64,000 bases of DNA from Streptomyces sp. CC0208 (GCF_003443735.1 NZ_CP031969.1:8246001-8310000); one strand, 5' to 3'. Shown: positions 52,252 to 61,224, numbered from the stretch's first letter. Program-made: numbers and translations. Notes: generated by a model not told the origin, from the sequence alone.

Positions 52252-53265
52252 ATGACCGTACGTATCGGCATCAACGGCTTCGGTCGCATCGGCCGCACCT
52301 ATCTCCGCGCGGCACTCGACCGCGCCGAAGCGGGCATCCAGGACGTCGAGGTGGTCGCCATCAACGACATCACCTCGCCCGCCACCCTGGCCCACCTCCT
52401 GGAGTACGACTCCACGTTCGGACACATCGGACGCGAGGTCCTCCACGACGACAGCTCGATCACCGTCGACGGCAGGCGCATCGCCGTCAGCGCCGAACGC
52501 GACCCGGCCGCCCTGCACTGGTCCGACTACGGCGCCGACATCGTGGTCGAGTCCACCGGCCGCTTCCGCGACCGCGACGCGGCCGCCCTGCACCTGAAGG
52601 CCGGCGCTCACACCGTGCTGCTGTCCGCGCCCGGCAAGAACGCGGACGCCACCATCGTGATGGGCGTCAACGACACGACGTACGACCGCAGCCAGGACCG
52701 GGTCATCTCGGCCGCCTCCTGCACCACCAACTGCGTCGCCCCCATGGTGAAGGTGCTGCACGAGACCTTCGGCATCGACCGCGGCATGATGACCACCATC
52801 CACGGCTACACCAACGACCAGGCCCTGATCGACAGCCCGCACAAGGACCTGCGCCGGGCACGCTCGGCAGCGCTCAGCATCATCCCGACCAGTACGGGCG
52901 CCGCGCGCGCCGTCGGGCTCGTGCTGCCGGAGCTGGCCGGGGCGCTGGACGGGATCGCGGTCCGTGTTCCGGTCGAGGACGGTTCCCTCACCGACCTCGC
53001 CGTCGTCCTGCGCCGCGAAGCGACGGTGGACGAGATCAATGAAGCGTTCACCGCGGCCGCCGAGGGACCGCTGCACGGCATCCTCCGGGTGTCGAAGGCG
53101 CCCATCGTGTCCCGCGACGTCATCGGCGATCCCTCCTCCTGCATCTTCGACCCGGTCCTCACCCAGGCCAACGGCACGCTCGTCAAGGTCTTCGGCTGGT
53201 ACGACAACGAGTGGGGCTACACCAACCGGCTGCTCGACCTCACGGCCCTCGTCGCCGACGACTGA
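52252..53265 (+). CDS. gap: Glyceraldehyde-3-phosphate dehydrogenase, type I
   Basis: This is a 337-residue glycolytic GAPDH. The NAD motif INGFGRIGR lies near 7-15, catalytic Cys157 in SAASCTTNC, and the substrate loops TTIHGYTNDQ and RARSAALSIIPTSTGAA follow. AGGAG is upstream of ATG 52252. It lies immediately after the phosphoketolase and would oxidise the glyceraldehyde-3-P that enzyme makes. It is probably an additional, condition-specific copy rather than the housekeeping gene. Confidence 0.95.
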   Translation: MTVRIGINGFGRIGRTYLRAALDRAEAGIQDVEVVAINDITSPATLAHLLEYDSTFGHIGREVLHDDSSITVDGRRIAVSAERDPAALHWSDYGADIVVESTGRFRDRDAAALHLKAGAHTVLLSAPGKNADATIVMGVNDTTYDRSQDRVISAASCTTNCVAPMVKVLHETFGIDRGMMTTIHGYTNDQALIDSPHKDLRRARSAALSIIPTSTGAARAVGLVLPELAGALDGIAVRVPVEDGSLTDLAVVLRREATVDEINEAFTAAAEGPLHGILRVSKAPIVSRDVIGDPSSCIFDPVLTQANGTLVKVFGWYDNEWGYTNRLLDLTALVADD

Positions 53266-53298
53266 CACGTCCTGGAGGGGACGACCAGCGGAAACGTT

Positions 53299-53312
53299 GG
53301 GCCGACCGGCCC
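53299..53312. promoter_or_regulatory. DevR-type box upstream of the GNAT/acyl-CoA synthetase operon
   Basis: GGGCCGACCGGCCC, identical to the box before the devR-like gene, lies 98 bases before the ATG at 53397. Confidence 0.6.
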
Positions 53313-53396
53313 CCCGGAGCACCCGGACAGCCCATGGGAACCGGCCACGATCCGCTGGATGCTCGAAGTGCCGAAAGGCGTTGGAGGAGATCCCCC

Positions 53397-56090
53397 ATGA
53401 CGGACGACGTGCTCAACCGATCCCCGGTCCACGCCCTGCTCGCGGACGGCACCACCGTGTGCATCCGCCCCGTGGTGCCCGGAGACCACGATCAGCTGGA
53501 AGGGCTCTACGAGGAGATGTCCCCGGAGAACCTGCGGCTCAGGTTCTTCGCGGCGAGCCGCCGGTCGGCCGCCCTGGCCGCCGACCGCGCCTGTGCGCCG
53601 GCCCGATCCGGCTACCGCGCCCTGCTGGCGGAGACCCAGGGCCGGGTCATCGGCCTCGCCGAGTACGACACGGGCGACGACAAGGACGCCGCTGAGATCT
53701 CCATCGCCGTGGCCGATGGGCTGCACCACCGGGGTGTGGGCACCCTGCTCGTCGAGCACCTGGTTTCCGCGGCCCGCGCGGACGGCATCACCACCTTCAC
53801 CGCAGACGCGCTCAGCGAGAACCACGAGGTGCTCCGGCTCTTCGCCGACCTCGGTCTGCGCACCGCCCGGCACTTCGAGGGCCCGGAGGTGCGCTGCACG
53901 GTCGCGCTCGACGAGGACGACGCCTATCTGTCGGCCGTGGAGTCCCGCGGCCGCTCCGCCGACGTGGCCAGTCTCCAGCCCGTGCTGCGGCCGAAGGCCG
54001 TTGCGGTCGTCGGCGCCGGACGCACACCCGGGTCTGTCGGCCGGGCGATCCTCCACCATCTGCACACCGGTGGCTACGCCGGCCGTCTGTTCGCGGTGAA
54101 CCCGGCGGCGCACTCGATCCTGGGGGTGCCGTGTCACCCGGCGATCAGCTCCCTTCCCAGGACTCCCGACCTCGCGGTGCTCGCCGTACCCGCCGCCGCG
54201 ATCCCGGCGACCGCCGAGGAATGCGGCAAGGCGGGCGTACGAGCCCTCCTGGTCGTCACCGCGGGGCTGGACGCCGACCAGGCCCGGGCACTGCTGTCCG
54301 CCTGCCGTACCCACGGCATGCGTCTCGTCGGGCCGAACTGCCTGGGTATCTCCAACACCGACCCCGAACTGAGCCTGGACGCCACGTTCGCGGCGGATCA
54401 CCCGCGCCCCGGCACGGCGGGAGTCGCCGTGCAGTCCGGTGGTGTCGGCATCGCCCTGTTGGACGGGCTGTCCCGGCTCGGTATCGGCGTCTCCTCGTTC
54501 GTCTCCCTCGGCGACAAGTACGACGTCAGCGGCAACGACATGCTCCAGTGGTGGGAGAGCGACGGCCGCACCGACCTTGCTCTACTGCACCTGGAGTCCT
54601 TCGGTAATCCGCGTGCCTTCTCACGTACCGCCCGCCGGGTGACCCGCCGGATGCCGGTGCTCACCGTCGACGCCGGCCGCACGGATGCCGGACGCCGTGC
54701 CGCCGCCTCGCACACCGCGGCCGCCGCGACGCCCACCATGACCCGCCAGGCCCTGTTCACCCAGGCCGGGATCACCCCGACCCGCTCGGTCGGTGAACTC
54801 CTCGAAACCGCCGCCCTGTTGCACTCCCAGCCGCTGCCGGAGGGCTCACGGGTCGCCGTCGTCACCAATGCCGGCGGCGCCGGAGTCCTGGCGGCGGACG
54901 CCTGCGCGGAGGCCGGGCTCGTCCTGCCTCCGTTCACCCCCGCAGTGATCGACGGACTCCTCGCCGTACTCCCCGACGGCGCCTCGATCGGCAACCCCGT
55001 CGACGCCACCGCCGCGGTGACGGAGGAACAGCTCGGCGACTGCGTGGACCGGCTCATGGCAAGTGCGGGCATCGACGCCGTACTGGTGGCACTGGTCCCC
55101 ACCGCGGTTGCCGAGGCGACCGGCGACGACCTGGTACGGGCACTCACCCGAGCACCCGGACACAGGGCCCGGCCGATCGCCGTCGTACGCCTGGGACAGG
55201 CCCTGCCGGTCGAGCTGCTGCCCGCAGCGGACGGCGCCACCATCCCCTCGTACGCCGAACCGCACGCTGCTGCCCGTGCATTCGCCCACGCCGCCCGTCG
55301 CGCTGCCTGGCTCGCCCGTCCTGCGGGCACCGTGCCCGAGGTCCCGGGCGTCGACACCCGGCGTGCGCACACCATCGTCGATGACCATCTGCGGGCGCAT
55401 CCGGACGGCGGCCGGCTCGACCCGCGCACCTGCGCCGCGCTCCTGTCCTGCTACGGCATCCCCCAGATTCCCTGGGGCTGGGCGGAGACCGAGGAGGACG
55501 CCGTTCTCGCGGCCGACCGGCTGCGCGGCTTCGACGGCCGGGTGGTCATGAAGGCCCATTGGCCAGGGCTCGTGCACAAGACGCAGCAGCACGCGGTCCA
55601 CCTCGACCTGCGGGGTGACTCTCAAGTTCGGTCCGCGTTCCGCGACCTGGAGACGCGGTTCGCCGGGCTGATGACCGGGGTGGTCGTACAGCCGCTCGCC
55701 GCCCGCGGCACCGAACTGTTCGCGGGTGTCGTCCAGGACGAGGTCTTCGGGCCACTGGTCATGTTCGGCCTCGGCGGTACGGCCACCGAAGTGCTCGCGG
55801 ACCACGCGGCCCGGCTCGCCCCCCTCTCCGACCACGACGTGCACGACCTGATCACATCCCCGCGCTGTGCCCCCCTGCTGTTCGGCGTGCACGGCAGCGC
55901 CCCTGTCGACCTCGAAGCTCTGGAACACCTGCTGCTGCGGCTGTCGCGGATGGCCGCAGATCTGCCGCAGCTCGCGGAGGCCGACTTCAACCCGGTCCTC
56001 GCGGCTGCGGGTCAGGTCACCGTGCTCGACGCACGTGTCCGCCTGCTGCCGCGCCGGCCCTACGACCCCTATCTGCGCCGACTTCGCTGA
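53397..56090 (+). CDS. GNAT acetyltransferase / ADP-forming acyl-CoA synthetase fusion
   Basis: This is an 897-residue multidomain protein. The GNAT domain (about 20-175) includes SIAVADGLHHRGVGTLLVEH. It is followed by a CoA-binding Rossmann domain (VLRPKAVAVVGAGRTPGSVG), a succinyl-CoA-ligase-like domain with a candidate phospho-His in AAASHTAAAA, and a C-terminal ATP-grasp domain (VVMKAHWPGLVHKTQQHAVH). ADP-forming synthetases can make ATP from acetyl-CoA while releasing acetate. The attached GNAT resembles protein-lysine acetyltransferases of the Pat class, so the protein could instead be regulatory. The ligase motifs look intact, but activity needs testing. GGAGGAGA precedes the ATG. Confidence 0.88.
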   Translation: MTDDVLNRSPVHALLADGTTVCIRPVVPGDHDQLEGLYEEMSPENLRLRFFAASRRSAALAADRACAPARSGYRALLAETQGRVIGLAEYDTGDDKDAAEISIAVADGLHHRGVGTLLVEHLVSAARADGITTFTADALSENHEVLRLFADLGLRTARHFEGPEVRCTVALDEDDAYLSAVESRGRSADVASLQPVLRPKAVAVVGAGRTPGSVGRAILHHLHTGGYAGRLFAVNPAAHSILGVPCHPAISSLPRTPDLAVLAVPAAAIPATAEECGKAGVRALLVVTAGLDADQARALLSACRTHGMRLVGPNCLGISNTDPELSLDATFAADHPRPGTAGVAVQSGGVGIALLDGLSRLGIGVSSFVSLGDKYDVSGNDMLQWWESDGRTDLALLHLESFGNPRAFSRTARRVTRRMPVLTVDAGRTDAGRRAAASHTAAAATPTMTRQALFTQAGITPTRSVGELLETAALLHSQPLPEGSRVAVVTNAGGAGVLAADACAEAGLVLPPFTPAVIDGLLAVLPDGASIGNPVDATAAVTEEQLGDCVDRLMASAGIDAVLVALVPTAVAEATGDDLVRALTRAPGHRARPIAVVRLGQALPVELLPAADGATIPSYAEPHAAARAFAHAARRAAWLARPAGTVPEVPGVDTRRAHTIVDDHLRAHPDGGRLDPRTCAALLSCYGIPQIPWGWAETEEDAVLAADRLRGFDGRVVMKAHWPGLVHKTQQHAVHLDLRGDSQVRSAFRDLETRFAGLMTGVVVQPLAARGTELFAGVVQDEVFGPLVMFGLGGTATEVLADHAARLAPLSDHDVHDLITSPRCAPLLFGVHGSAPVDLEALEHLLLRLSRMAADLPQLAEADFNPVLAAAGQVTVLDARVRLLPRRPYDPYLRRLR

Positions 56091-56102
56091 GGAGGACCAG
56101 CC

Positions 56103-56834
56103 ATGAAGCACGACAAGGTCGGTTCCGTGATGACGAGTGATGTCGTCCGGGCCACGTACGGGACCCCGTTCAAGGAGGTGGCGCGGCTGCTCGCCGACCA
56201 CCGGATCAGCGGACTTCCGGTCGTCGACGAGGACGACAAGGTGATCGGCGTCATCTCCGAAACGGACCTCGTGGTGCGCCAGGCGGCCACCCCTGATCCC
56301 TTCGGCCCCCCGCGCCGTCGGTGGCTCCCCGCGCTGACGCGCAGTGCCCGGCAGCAGGCCGCGAAGGTCGAGGCGCGTACGGCCGGCCGGCTGATGACCG
56401 AGCCGCCGGTCACCGTGCACGCCGACGACAGCATCGTCGAGGCCGCCCGGACGATGGCCCAGCGGTGCGTGGAGCGGCTGCCCGTCCTCGACGAGGAACA
56501 CCGGCTCGTCGGCATCGTCACCCGCCGCGACCTGCTCCAGGTCTTTCTGCGGCCGGACCCGGAGATCCGCGAACAGGTCGTCCAGGAGGTGCTGATTCGC
56601 GCCTTGTGGGTGCCGCCCCGCAGCATCGACGCCTCCGTGGCGGAAGGGGTCGTCATCCTCACCGGCCAGATGGAGCGCAAGAGCGAAACGGAGATCGCCG
56701 TCTCCATGACCCGACAGATCGACGGCGTGGTCGCCGTGGTCGACAAACTCACCTGGCTCCTGGACGACGAACGGCTCCAGCCCGACGAACAGGCACTGCA
56801 CGGTGTGGCCGACGACTGGCTGCGCAAGCTGTGA
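56103..56834 (+). CDS. CBS-pair and BON domain protein
   Basis: This is a 243-residue protein with two CBS motifs (about 6-60, VMTSDVVRATYGTPFKEVAR; and 95-150, LMTEPPVTVHADDSIVEAAR) and a C-terminal BON domain (IDASVAEGVVILTGQMERKS). It is similar to the protein at 39859-40563 and likely senses adenylates. It lies 12 bases after the acyl-CoA synthetase gene in the same unit. Confidence 0.9.
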   Translation: MKHDKVGSVMTSDVVRATYGTPFKEVARLLADHRISGLPVVDEDDKVIGVISETDLVVRQAATPDPFGPPRRRWLPALTRSARQQAAKVEARTAGRLMTEPPVTVHADDSIVEAARTMAQRCVERLPVLDEEHRLVGIVTRRDLLQVFLRPDPEIREQVVQEVLIRALWVPPRSIDASVAEGVVILTGQMERKSETEIAVSMTRQIDGVVAVVDKLTWLLDDERLQPDEQALHGVADDWLRKL

Positions 56835-56849
56835 GAGGAGGCGGACCCC

Positions 56850-57362
56850 ATGACCGGCAAGACAGGCAAGGTGCTGGTGACCTACGGAACGACGAACGGG
56901 TCGACCGCACAGATAGCCGAAGCCATCGCCGAGGTCCTGCGCAAGGACGGTCTGACAGTGGAGGCACTGCCCGCCCGCTCCGTGACGAGCGTGTCCCCGT
57001 ACGACGCCGTCGTGGTCGGCGGCGGCCTGTACGCCGGACGCTGGCACAAGGACGCCCGCCGCTTCGTCCGTCGCCACCACCGAGGTCTCGCCGAACGCCC
57101 GCTCTGGCTCTTCAGCAGCGGGCCGCTCGACGCCTCGGCCGCCGAGCGGGACATCCCGCCCGTGCCCGGCGTGCGGAAGGCCATGACGGAGCTGGACGCG
57201 AACGAACACGTCACCTTCGGCGGCTGCCTCGAGGAAGGTGCGAAGGGATGGGTGGCCAGGATGATCCTGCGCTCCGGAAAGGGCGGAGACTTCCGGGACT
57301 TCACCCAGATCGAGACCTGGGCAGGGCGCATAGCAGGCGAGTCGACGGCACGTGAGACGTGA
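56850..57362 (+). CDS. Flavodoxin-domain protein (HemG-like)
   Basis: This is a 170-residue flavodoxin-like protein. The FMN phosphate loop is TYGTTNGSTAQIAEAIAEVL near 11-30, followed by VVGGGLYAGRWHKDARRFVR and WLFSSGPLDAS. It resembles menaquinone-dependent protoporphyrinogen oxidase-type flavodoxins rather than small electron-transfer flavodoxins. It could serve as an electron carrier or haem-synthesis oxidase under low oxygen. It is the last gene of the operon, before a strong terminator. Confidence 0.85.
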   Translation: MTGKTGKVLVTYGTTNGSTAQIAEAIAEVLRKDGLTVEALPARSVTSVSPYDAVVVGGGLYAGRWHKDARRFVRRHHRGLAERPLWLFSSGPLDASAAERDIPPVPGVRKAMTELDANEHVTFGGCLEEGAKGWVARMILRSGKGGDFRDFTQIETWAGRIAGESTARET

Positions 57363-57372
57363 GGAGGGCGAA

Positions 57373-57417
57373 GGCGACGTCCCCGGTGCCCGGACAGCGG
57401 GCACCGGGGACGTCGCC
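57373..57417. terminator. 19-bp-stem bidirectional terminator
   Basis: GGCGACGTCCCCGGTGCCC (57373-57391) pairs perfectly with 57399-57417 across a 7-base loop. It lies 10 bases after the flavodoxin stop and 8 bases before the end of the convergent USP gene, so it can serve both. Confidence 0.88.
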
Positions 57418-57425
57418 GAACCGGC

Positions 57426-58070
57426 CTATGCGGGCACGACGGCGACAGGGCACAGGGACTCCCGCGGGAGCACCCGCGTGACCGCTCCTGGTGCGCCGCC
57501 GGGCCGCCGGCCCACGACCACCAGCCCGGCGCTCGCGGACCGTTGGAGCAGGGCCTGCGCCGGAGGCAGCAGCCGGACGTCTTCCAGCACGGGCACCTGC
57601 GGGTACTTCTTCCGCCACGGCCGCAGTACGTCGGCCAGCAGTTGCACCTCGTGGTCCTCCCAGGCCCCGCGGTCCTCCTCCGGTACGCCGAAGGGCAGTT
57701 CAGCCGCGCAGGAGGGGAATCGCCAGGCGTGCACCGCCCGCAGCCGTACGCCCCGCACCCGGGCGGCGTCGAAGGCGAAGTCGACGGCCGCCTCAGCGGG
57801 TTCGCGGACGTTCACGGCGAGCACGACCTCGGCGCCGGGACGCTCGGGAAAGGGAGCGGTCGGTACGAAGACGACAGGACATGCGAAGTCCCCCAGGCCG
57901 ACATCCGAGGTGCCGACCACGAGAAGCTTCGTCCCGTCCGGGATCTCTGACCGCGAGTCGCCGAGCACCCTCAGCGGCAGGCCACGCAGCGACGCCTCCC
58001 GCTCCGCCCATCGGACCACTGCCCCTGCACGTTCCGGGCGGTCGGTGCGGGCAACGATGACGTGCTCCAT
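57426..58070 (-). CDS. Universal stress protein with shortened first domain
   Basis: This is a 214-residue protein. The N-terminal ~70 residues are a contracted USP-like domain (HVIVARTDRPERAGAVVRWA, then LLVVGTSDVGLGDFACPVVF), and the C-terminal domain is fuller (VVLAVNVREPAEAAVDFAFD, then VVVGRRPGGAPGAVTRVLP). The first domain lacks the normal glycine-rich nucleotide loop. It lies 39 bases after the Rv1733c-like gene in one unit. Confidence 0.85.
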   Translation of the reverse strand: MEHVIVARTDRPERAGAVVRWAEREASLRGLPLRVLGDSRSEIPDGTKLLVVGTSDVGLGDFACPVVFVPTAPFPERPGAEVVLAVNVREPAEAAVDFAFDAARVRGVRLRAVHAWRFPSCAAELPFGVPEEDRGAWEDHEVQLLADVLRPWRKKYPQVPVLEDVRLLPPAQALLQRSASAGLVVVGRRPGGAPGAVTRVLPRESLCPVAVVPA

Positions 58071-58109
58071 GAGGTTGGCCCTTTCTCGAGTGGACGACGG
58101 ACAGTGCCT

Positions 58110-58694
58110 TCAGGTGGTCCTGTGCCCCCACTGCGGCCCCGCGAGGTCCCACTCCCTGCCCCACGCCTCGATGCGCCGCAGGTCCAGCCGCCATCGTGCG
58201 ACGGCGCCCAGGGCGCACACGGGGCCGGCGAAGGCGAGCCCGGCGAAGGAACCCAGGGCACCCGCCTCGACGGCGGCCTCCGCGGGGCTCGGCGGTCGGG
58301 TGACCAGGCTGCCCTGGTCGTCCTGCCAGAGCACCACATGGCTCCCGGCCCGCAGGCCGGTGTCGACCAGGGTGCGGTCGGTGCGGACGGAGCCGTCGCG
58401 TGCCGTCCAGCGGACGTCGGCAAGGGCCTGGTCGCTCGACGAGCGGACCGATGACGCGTGCTCGGACGCATCGGTGAGGAGGACGGCTCGGACGGAGTGC
58501 CGCTCGGCACGGTGCTCGGCGAGCGTCTCGTAGGTGGCGTGCGCGGTCACCAGACCGGCGGCCGTGCCGCCCACCGCGACGACCGCCCACACGGCCAGTA
58601 CGAGCCAGGCCTCGACGATGTCGTCGTGGCGTCGCAGCGGATTGCTCCGCCAGCGCCAGAACCGCTTCTGCAGCGCGGGCTTGTCGCCGTCCAT
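58110..58694 (-). CDS. Rv1733c-like membrane protein
   Basis: This is a 194-residue protein with two membrane helices (WLVLAVWAVVAVGGTAAGLV near 30-49, and SFAGLAFAGPVCALGAVARW near 148-167) and a soluble loop between them (VLLTDASEHASSV, then WTARDGSVRTDRTLV). The N-terminal RFWRWRSNPLRRHDDIVEAW is typical of this actinobacterial family, whose mycobacterial member Rv1733c belongs to the DosR regulon. The molecular role is unknown. A DevR-type box lies about 120 bases upstream. Confidence 0.8.
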   Translation of the reverse strand: MDGDKPALQKRFWRWRSNPLRRHDDIVEAWLVLAVWAVVAVGGTAAGLVTAHATYETLAEHRAERHSVRAVLLTDASEHASSVRSSSDQALADVRWTARDGSVRTDRTLVDTGLRAGSHVVLWQDDQGSLVTRPPSPAEAAVEAGALGSFAGLAFAGPVCALGAVARWRLDLRRIEAWGREWDLAGPQWGHRTT

Positions 58695-58716
58695 GCCTCC
58701 GCACCTCCTCCAGTCG

Positions 58717-59172
58717 TCACTCCCTCGAAGGTGGCAGTCCTGGGCGGACGGTCACATGGGCCGAGAAGACGGCATCGCGGGGCCGCTCGGGACCGGTTCC
58801 CGGCCGGGAGCAGGGCCGTTCGGCCCCGGGAGGCGCCAGGTGGGTGCCCACCTCGAACACCCCGCCAAGGCCGGCAGCGCGGAGAACCCGCAGGAAACCG
58901 CCGTCCTCGGTGACGAGCCGGAGCCTGCCCTGCCGCGCCCGGACCCGGTTCCAGGTCCGGCACAGGACGCTCAGGCCGGAGCAGTCGATGAAGGAAACGG
59001 GGCGCAGGTCGAGCACCAGGTCCGGGTGCGGGCCCGAGGACAGGGCGTCGAGGCCGGATGCCAGCGGTATCGCCGTCACGAGATCGATCTCGCCGTACAG
59101 CGTCACGACGGTCGTTCCGTCGCTCGTACGGACCGAGATGGGCGGTGCGGGCCTCGTGCGCTTTTCGGACAT
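58717..59172 (-). CDS. STAS-domain anti-sigma-factor antagonist
   Basis: This is a 151-residue protein with the SpoIIAA-type STAS fold: VVTLYGEIDLVTAIPLASGL, then LVLDLRPVSFIDCSGLSVLC with phospho-acceptor S65 in DCSGL. The C-terminal ~40 residues are a Pro/Arg-rich tail. Such proteins release sigma factors by binding anti-sigma kinases. Start is ATG at 59172. It lies divergent from the Zn-dehydrogenase with DevR-type boxes between, linking oxygen response to a partner-switch pathway. Confidence 0.88.
   Translation of the reverse strand: MSEKRTRPAPPISVRTSDGTTVVTLYGEIDLVTAIPLASGLDALSSGPHPDLVLDLRPVSFIDCSGLSVLCRTWNRVRARQGRLRLVTEDGGFLRVLRAAGLGGVFEVGTHLAPPGAERPCSRPGTGPERPRDAVFSAHVTVRPGLPPSRE
58813..58826. 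promoter_or_regulatory. DevR-type box upstream of the Rv1733c-like gene
   Basis: GGGCCGTTCGGCCC lies inside the 3' part of the STAS gene, 119 bases before the Rv1733c-like ATG at 58694. A second palindrome-like GGGACCGGTTCCC lies at 58789-58801. Confidence 0.5.
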
Positions 59173-59207
59173 GGTGAGATCCAAGTGCGCCGGTGGACGG
59201 GACGGAA

Positions 59208-59221
59208 GGGCCGATCGGCCC
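59208..59221. promoter_or_regulatory. Perfect DevR-type palindrome, STAS/ADH divergent promoter
   Basis: GGGCCGATCGGCCC, extended to 16 bases by A and T, is fully self-complementary and the best copy in the window. It is 36 bases before the STAS start and about 235 before the dehydrogenase start. Confidence 0.65.
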
Positions 59222-59280
59222 TGCGGGCTGGGCCTGGTGGACCCACGCGGTGTCTCGTGGCTGCCCTGTGCAGCGGTCGG

Positions 59281-59315
59281 GCCCCGTCCGGCCCCGGAAG
59301 TGGCCCGACCGGCCC
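59281..59315. promoter_or_regulatory. Two further DevR-type boxes before the Zn-dehydrogenase
   Basis: GCCCCGTCCGGCCC (59281-59294) and GGCCCGACCGGCCC (59302-59315) are degenerate copies 21 bases apart, about 140-175 bases before the dehydrogenase ATG at 59455. Confidence 0.5.
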
Positions 59316-59454
59316 AAGCGACACTCCTGGACACGGGCCAGGCTGGACTTGCGGGGCACATCCGGCGCGGGGACGGCGCCAGGCTCGTACTGGCAGTCGA
59401 CGCCTCGCGGCCGGACCCGGGCTCCGTAACCGAGCGAGTGGAGTGAGGAGCGCC

Positions 59455-60525
59455 ATGAAAGGCTACGTGTTCCACGGCGCGGGACAGTCGGCCTGGGAAG
59501 AGGTCCCGGACCCGGCCATCAAGGAGCCCACCGACGCGATCGTGCGCGTCCGCGCCGTCACCATCTGCGGCACGGACCTGCACATCCTCAAGGGCGACGT
59601 CCCCGAGGTGCCTCCCGGCACCGTGCTGGGGCACGAGGCGGTCGGCGAGATCGTCGAGACCGGCAGCGACGTCCGGACCGTGCGGCCGGGGGACCAGGTC
59701 CTGGTCTCCTGCATCAGCGCGTGCGGACGGTGCGCCCACTGCCGTCGGACGATGTACGGCCAGTGCCGGGGCGGCGGAGGCTGGATCCTGGGCCACCTGA
59801 TCGACGGCACCCAGGCCGAGTACGTCCGCGTCCCTCACGCCGACCTGTCCGTGCACCCCCTGCCCGCCGCCATGGACAGCAAGGAGGCCGTCCTGCTGGC
59901 CGACATCTTCCCGACCTCCTACGAGGTGGGCGTGCTCAACGGACACGTGCGTCCCGGAGACACCGTGGCCGTCGTCGGCGCCGGTCCCATCGGACTGGCG
60001 GCGATCGCGACCGCCCGGCTGTTCACCCCCGAACGGATCGTCGCGGTGGACCTGGCCCCCTCCCGGCTGGAGGCCGCCAGGAAGCTTGGCGCCGACGCGG
60101 TGGCCGACGCCCGGGAGGCTCCGGAACAGCTGATCGCCGACCTCACCGACGGGCTCGGCGCGGACGTCGTCATCGAGGCCGTGGGCGTGCCGGAGAGCTT
60201 CGAACTGTGCACCCGCATGGTCCGGCCCGGCGGCCACGTCGCCAACGTCGGCGTGCACGGCAAGCCGGCCACCCTGCACCTCGAAGACCTGTGGATCAAG
60301 AACATCACGATCACCACCGGTCTCGTCGACACCTACTCCACCCCCACCCTGCTGCGCATGGCCGCCGCCGGACGGCTGCCCACCGCACAGCTGGTCACCC
60401 ACACCTTCCCGCTCGACCACATGGAGGAGGCGTACGACGTCTTCGCCCGCGCCGGCGACACCGGCGCCCTCAAGGTCGTGCTCGGCGAGGAGCAGCACGA
60501 TGCCGTCGCCGTGCGCGCGGTCTGA
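59455..60525 (+). CDS. Zn-dependent alcohol dehydrogenase
   Basis: This is a 356-residue medium-chain dehydrogenase. Catalytic zinc ligands are in TICGTDLHI and GHEAVGEI, and the structural zinc cysteines in CGRCAHCRRTMYGQC. The NAD site is VVGAGPIGLAAIATARLF. It resembles the isopropanol/secondary-alcohol or threonine-dehydrogenase-like branch rather than AdhP. It may use a short-chain alcohol/aldehyde to balance NADH. GAGGAG lies 5 bases before ATG. It is followed 9 bases later by the XRE-PPOX gene. Confidence 0.9.
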   Translation: MKGYVFHGAGQSAWEEVPDPAIKEPTDAIVRVRAVTICGTDLHILKGDVPEVPPGTVLGHEAVGEIVETGSDVRTVRPGDQVLVSCISACGRCAHCRRTMYGQCRGGGGWILGHLIDGTQAEYVRVPHADLSVHPLPAAMDSKEAVLLADIFPTSYEVGVLNGHVRPGDTVAVVGAGPIGLAAIATARLFTPERIVAVDLAPSRLEAARKLGADAVADAREAPEQLIADLTDGLGADVVIEAVGVPESFELCTRMVRPGGHVANVGVHGKPATLHLEDLWIKNITITTGLVDTYSTPTLLRMAAAGRLPTAQLVTHTFPLDHMEEAYDVFARAGDTGALKVVLGEEQHDAVAVRAV

Positions 60526-60534
60526 AGAAGGGAT

Positions 60535-61224
60535 GTGAGGGCCATGCCCGAACGGACACGGACCGACGCCGCCACGACAGCGGAACGGCCGTCGGGCGAC
60601 CTGGGGCGTCGGCTCGCTGCCCGGCGCCTACACCTTGGCCTGGCCCGACGGGAGACAGCCGTCCGGGCGGGCGTGGCGCCCAGCTACCTCAAGTACCTGG
60701 AGGAGCATCCCGGCGCGTCTCCGAACAGGGGCACGCTCCTGACTCTGGCCGCCGCCCTGGAGACCACGGTGTCGGAGCTCACCGGCGGAGCTGCTGATCT
60801 TCCGACGGGGCTCGGAGAAGCCGCTCGCAGCCCCGAGTTCACGGAGCTGAGCACGGACGAGTGCAGGTCCCTGCTCGGCACGCACGGCGTGGGGCGAATC
60901 GCGGTGTCGACGCCTTCGGCGCCGGTCGTCGTGCCGGTCAACTACAGCGTCGTCGACGGCGCGATCGTCTTCCGGACGGCCTCGGGTGCGACGCCTTCGC
61001 TGGCGTCCGGCCACCAGGTTGCCTTTGAGGTCGATCGCATCGACGACGCCTTCAGCAGTGGCTGGAGCGTGCTCGCGTGCGGGCCCGCGCATACCGTCAC
61101 GGATCCTGACGAGACACGTCGGCTCGACGAACGGGCGTACACCGCTCCTTGGGCGGGCGGCCACCGTGACCTCTGGATGCGGATCGAGCCGCGCACGATC
61201 ACCGGGCGCCGGATCACTGTCTGA
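60535..61224 (+). CDS. HTH (XRE) and PPOX-type flavin-binding fusion protein
   Basis: This is a 229-residue fusion. An N-terminal XRE-like HTH (RRLAARRLHLGLARRETAVR, then AGVAPSYLKYLEEHPGASP; about 22-85) is joined to a C-terminal split-barrel (VGRIAVSTPSAPVVVPVNYS, then FEVDRIDDAFSSGWSVLACG). The latter is the pyridoxamine-5'-phosphate-oxidase-like fold that binds FMN/F420. A transcription factor reading flavin or F420 redox state is a reasonable inference. GTG at 60535 or ATG at 60544 could start it. The barrel resembles the stand-alone PPOX protein at 61955. Confidence 0.85.
   Translation: MRAMPERTRTDAATTAERPSGDLGRRLAARRLHLGLARRETAVRAGVAPSYLKYLEEHPGASPNRGTLLTLAAALETTVSELTGGAADLPTGLGEAARSPEFTELSTDECRSLLGTHGVGRIAVSTPSAPVVVPVNYSVVDGAIVFRTASGATPSLASGHQVAFEVDRIDDAFSSGWSVLACGPAHTVTDPDETRRLDERAYTAPWAGGHRDLWMRIEPRTITGRRITV

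Noticed and set aside
49017..52298. A 1093-codon minus-strand frame
   Set aside because: It is a shadow of the USP and phosphoketolase genes and matches no known domain. The plus-strand genes have intact motifs.
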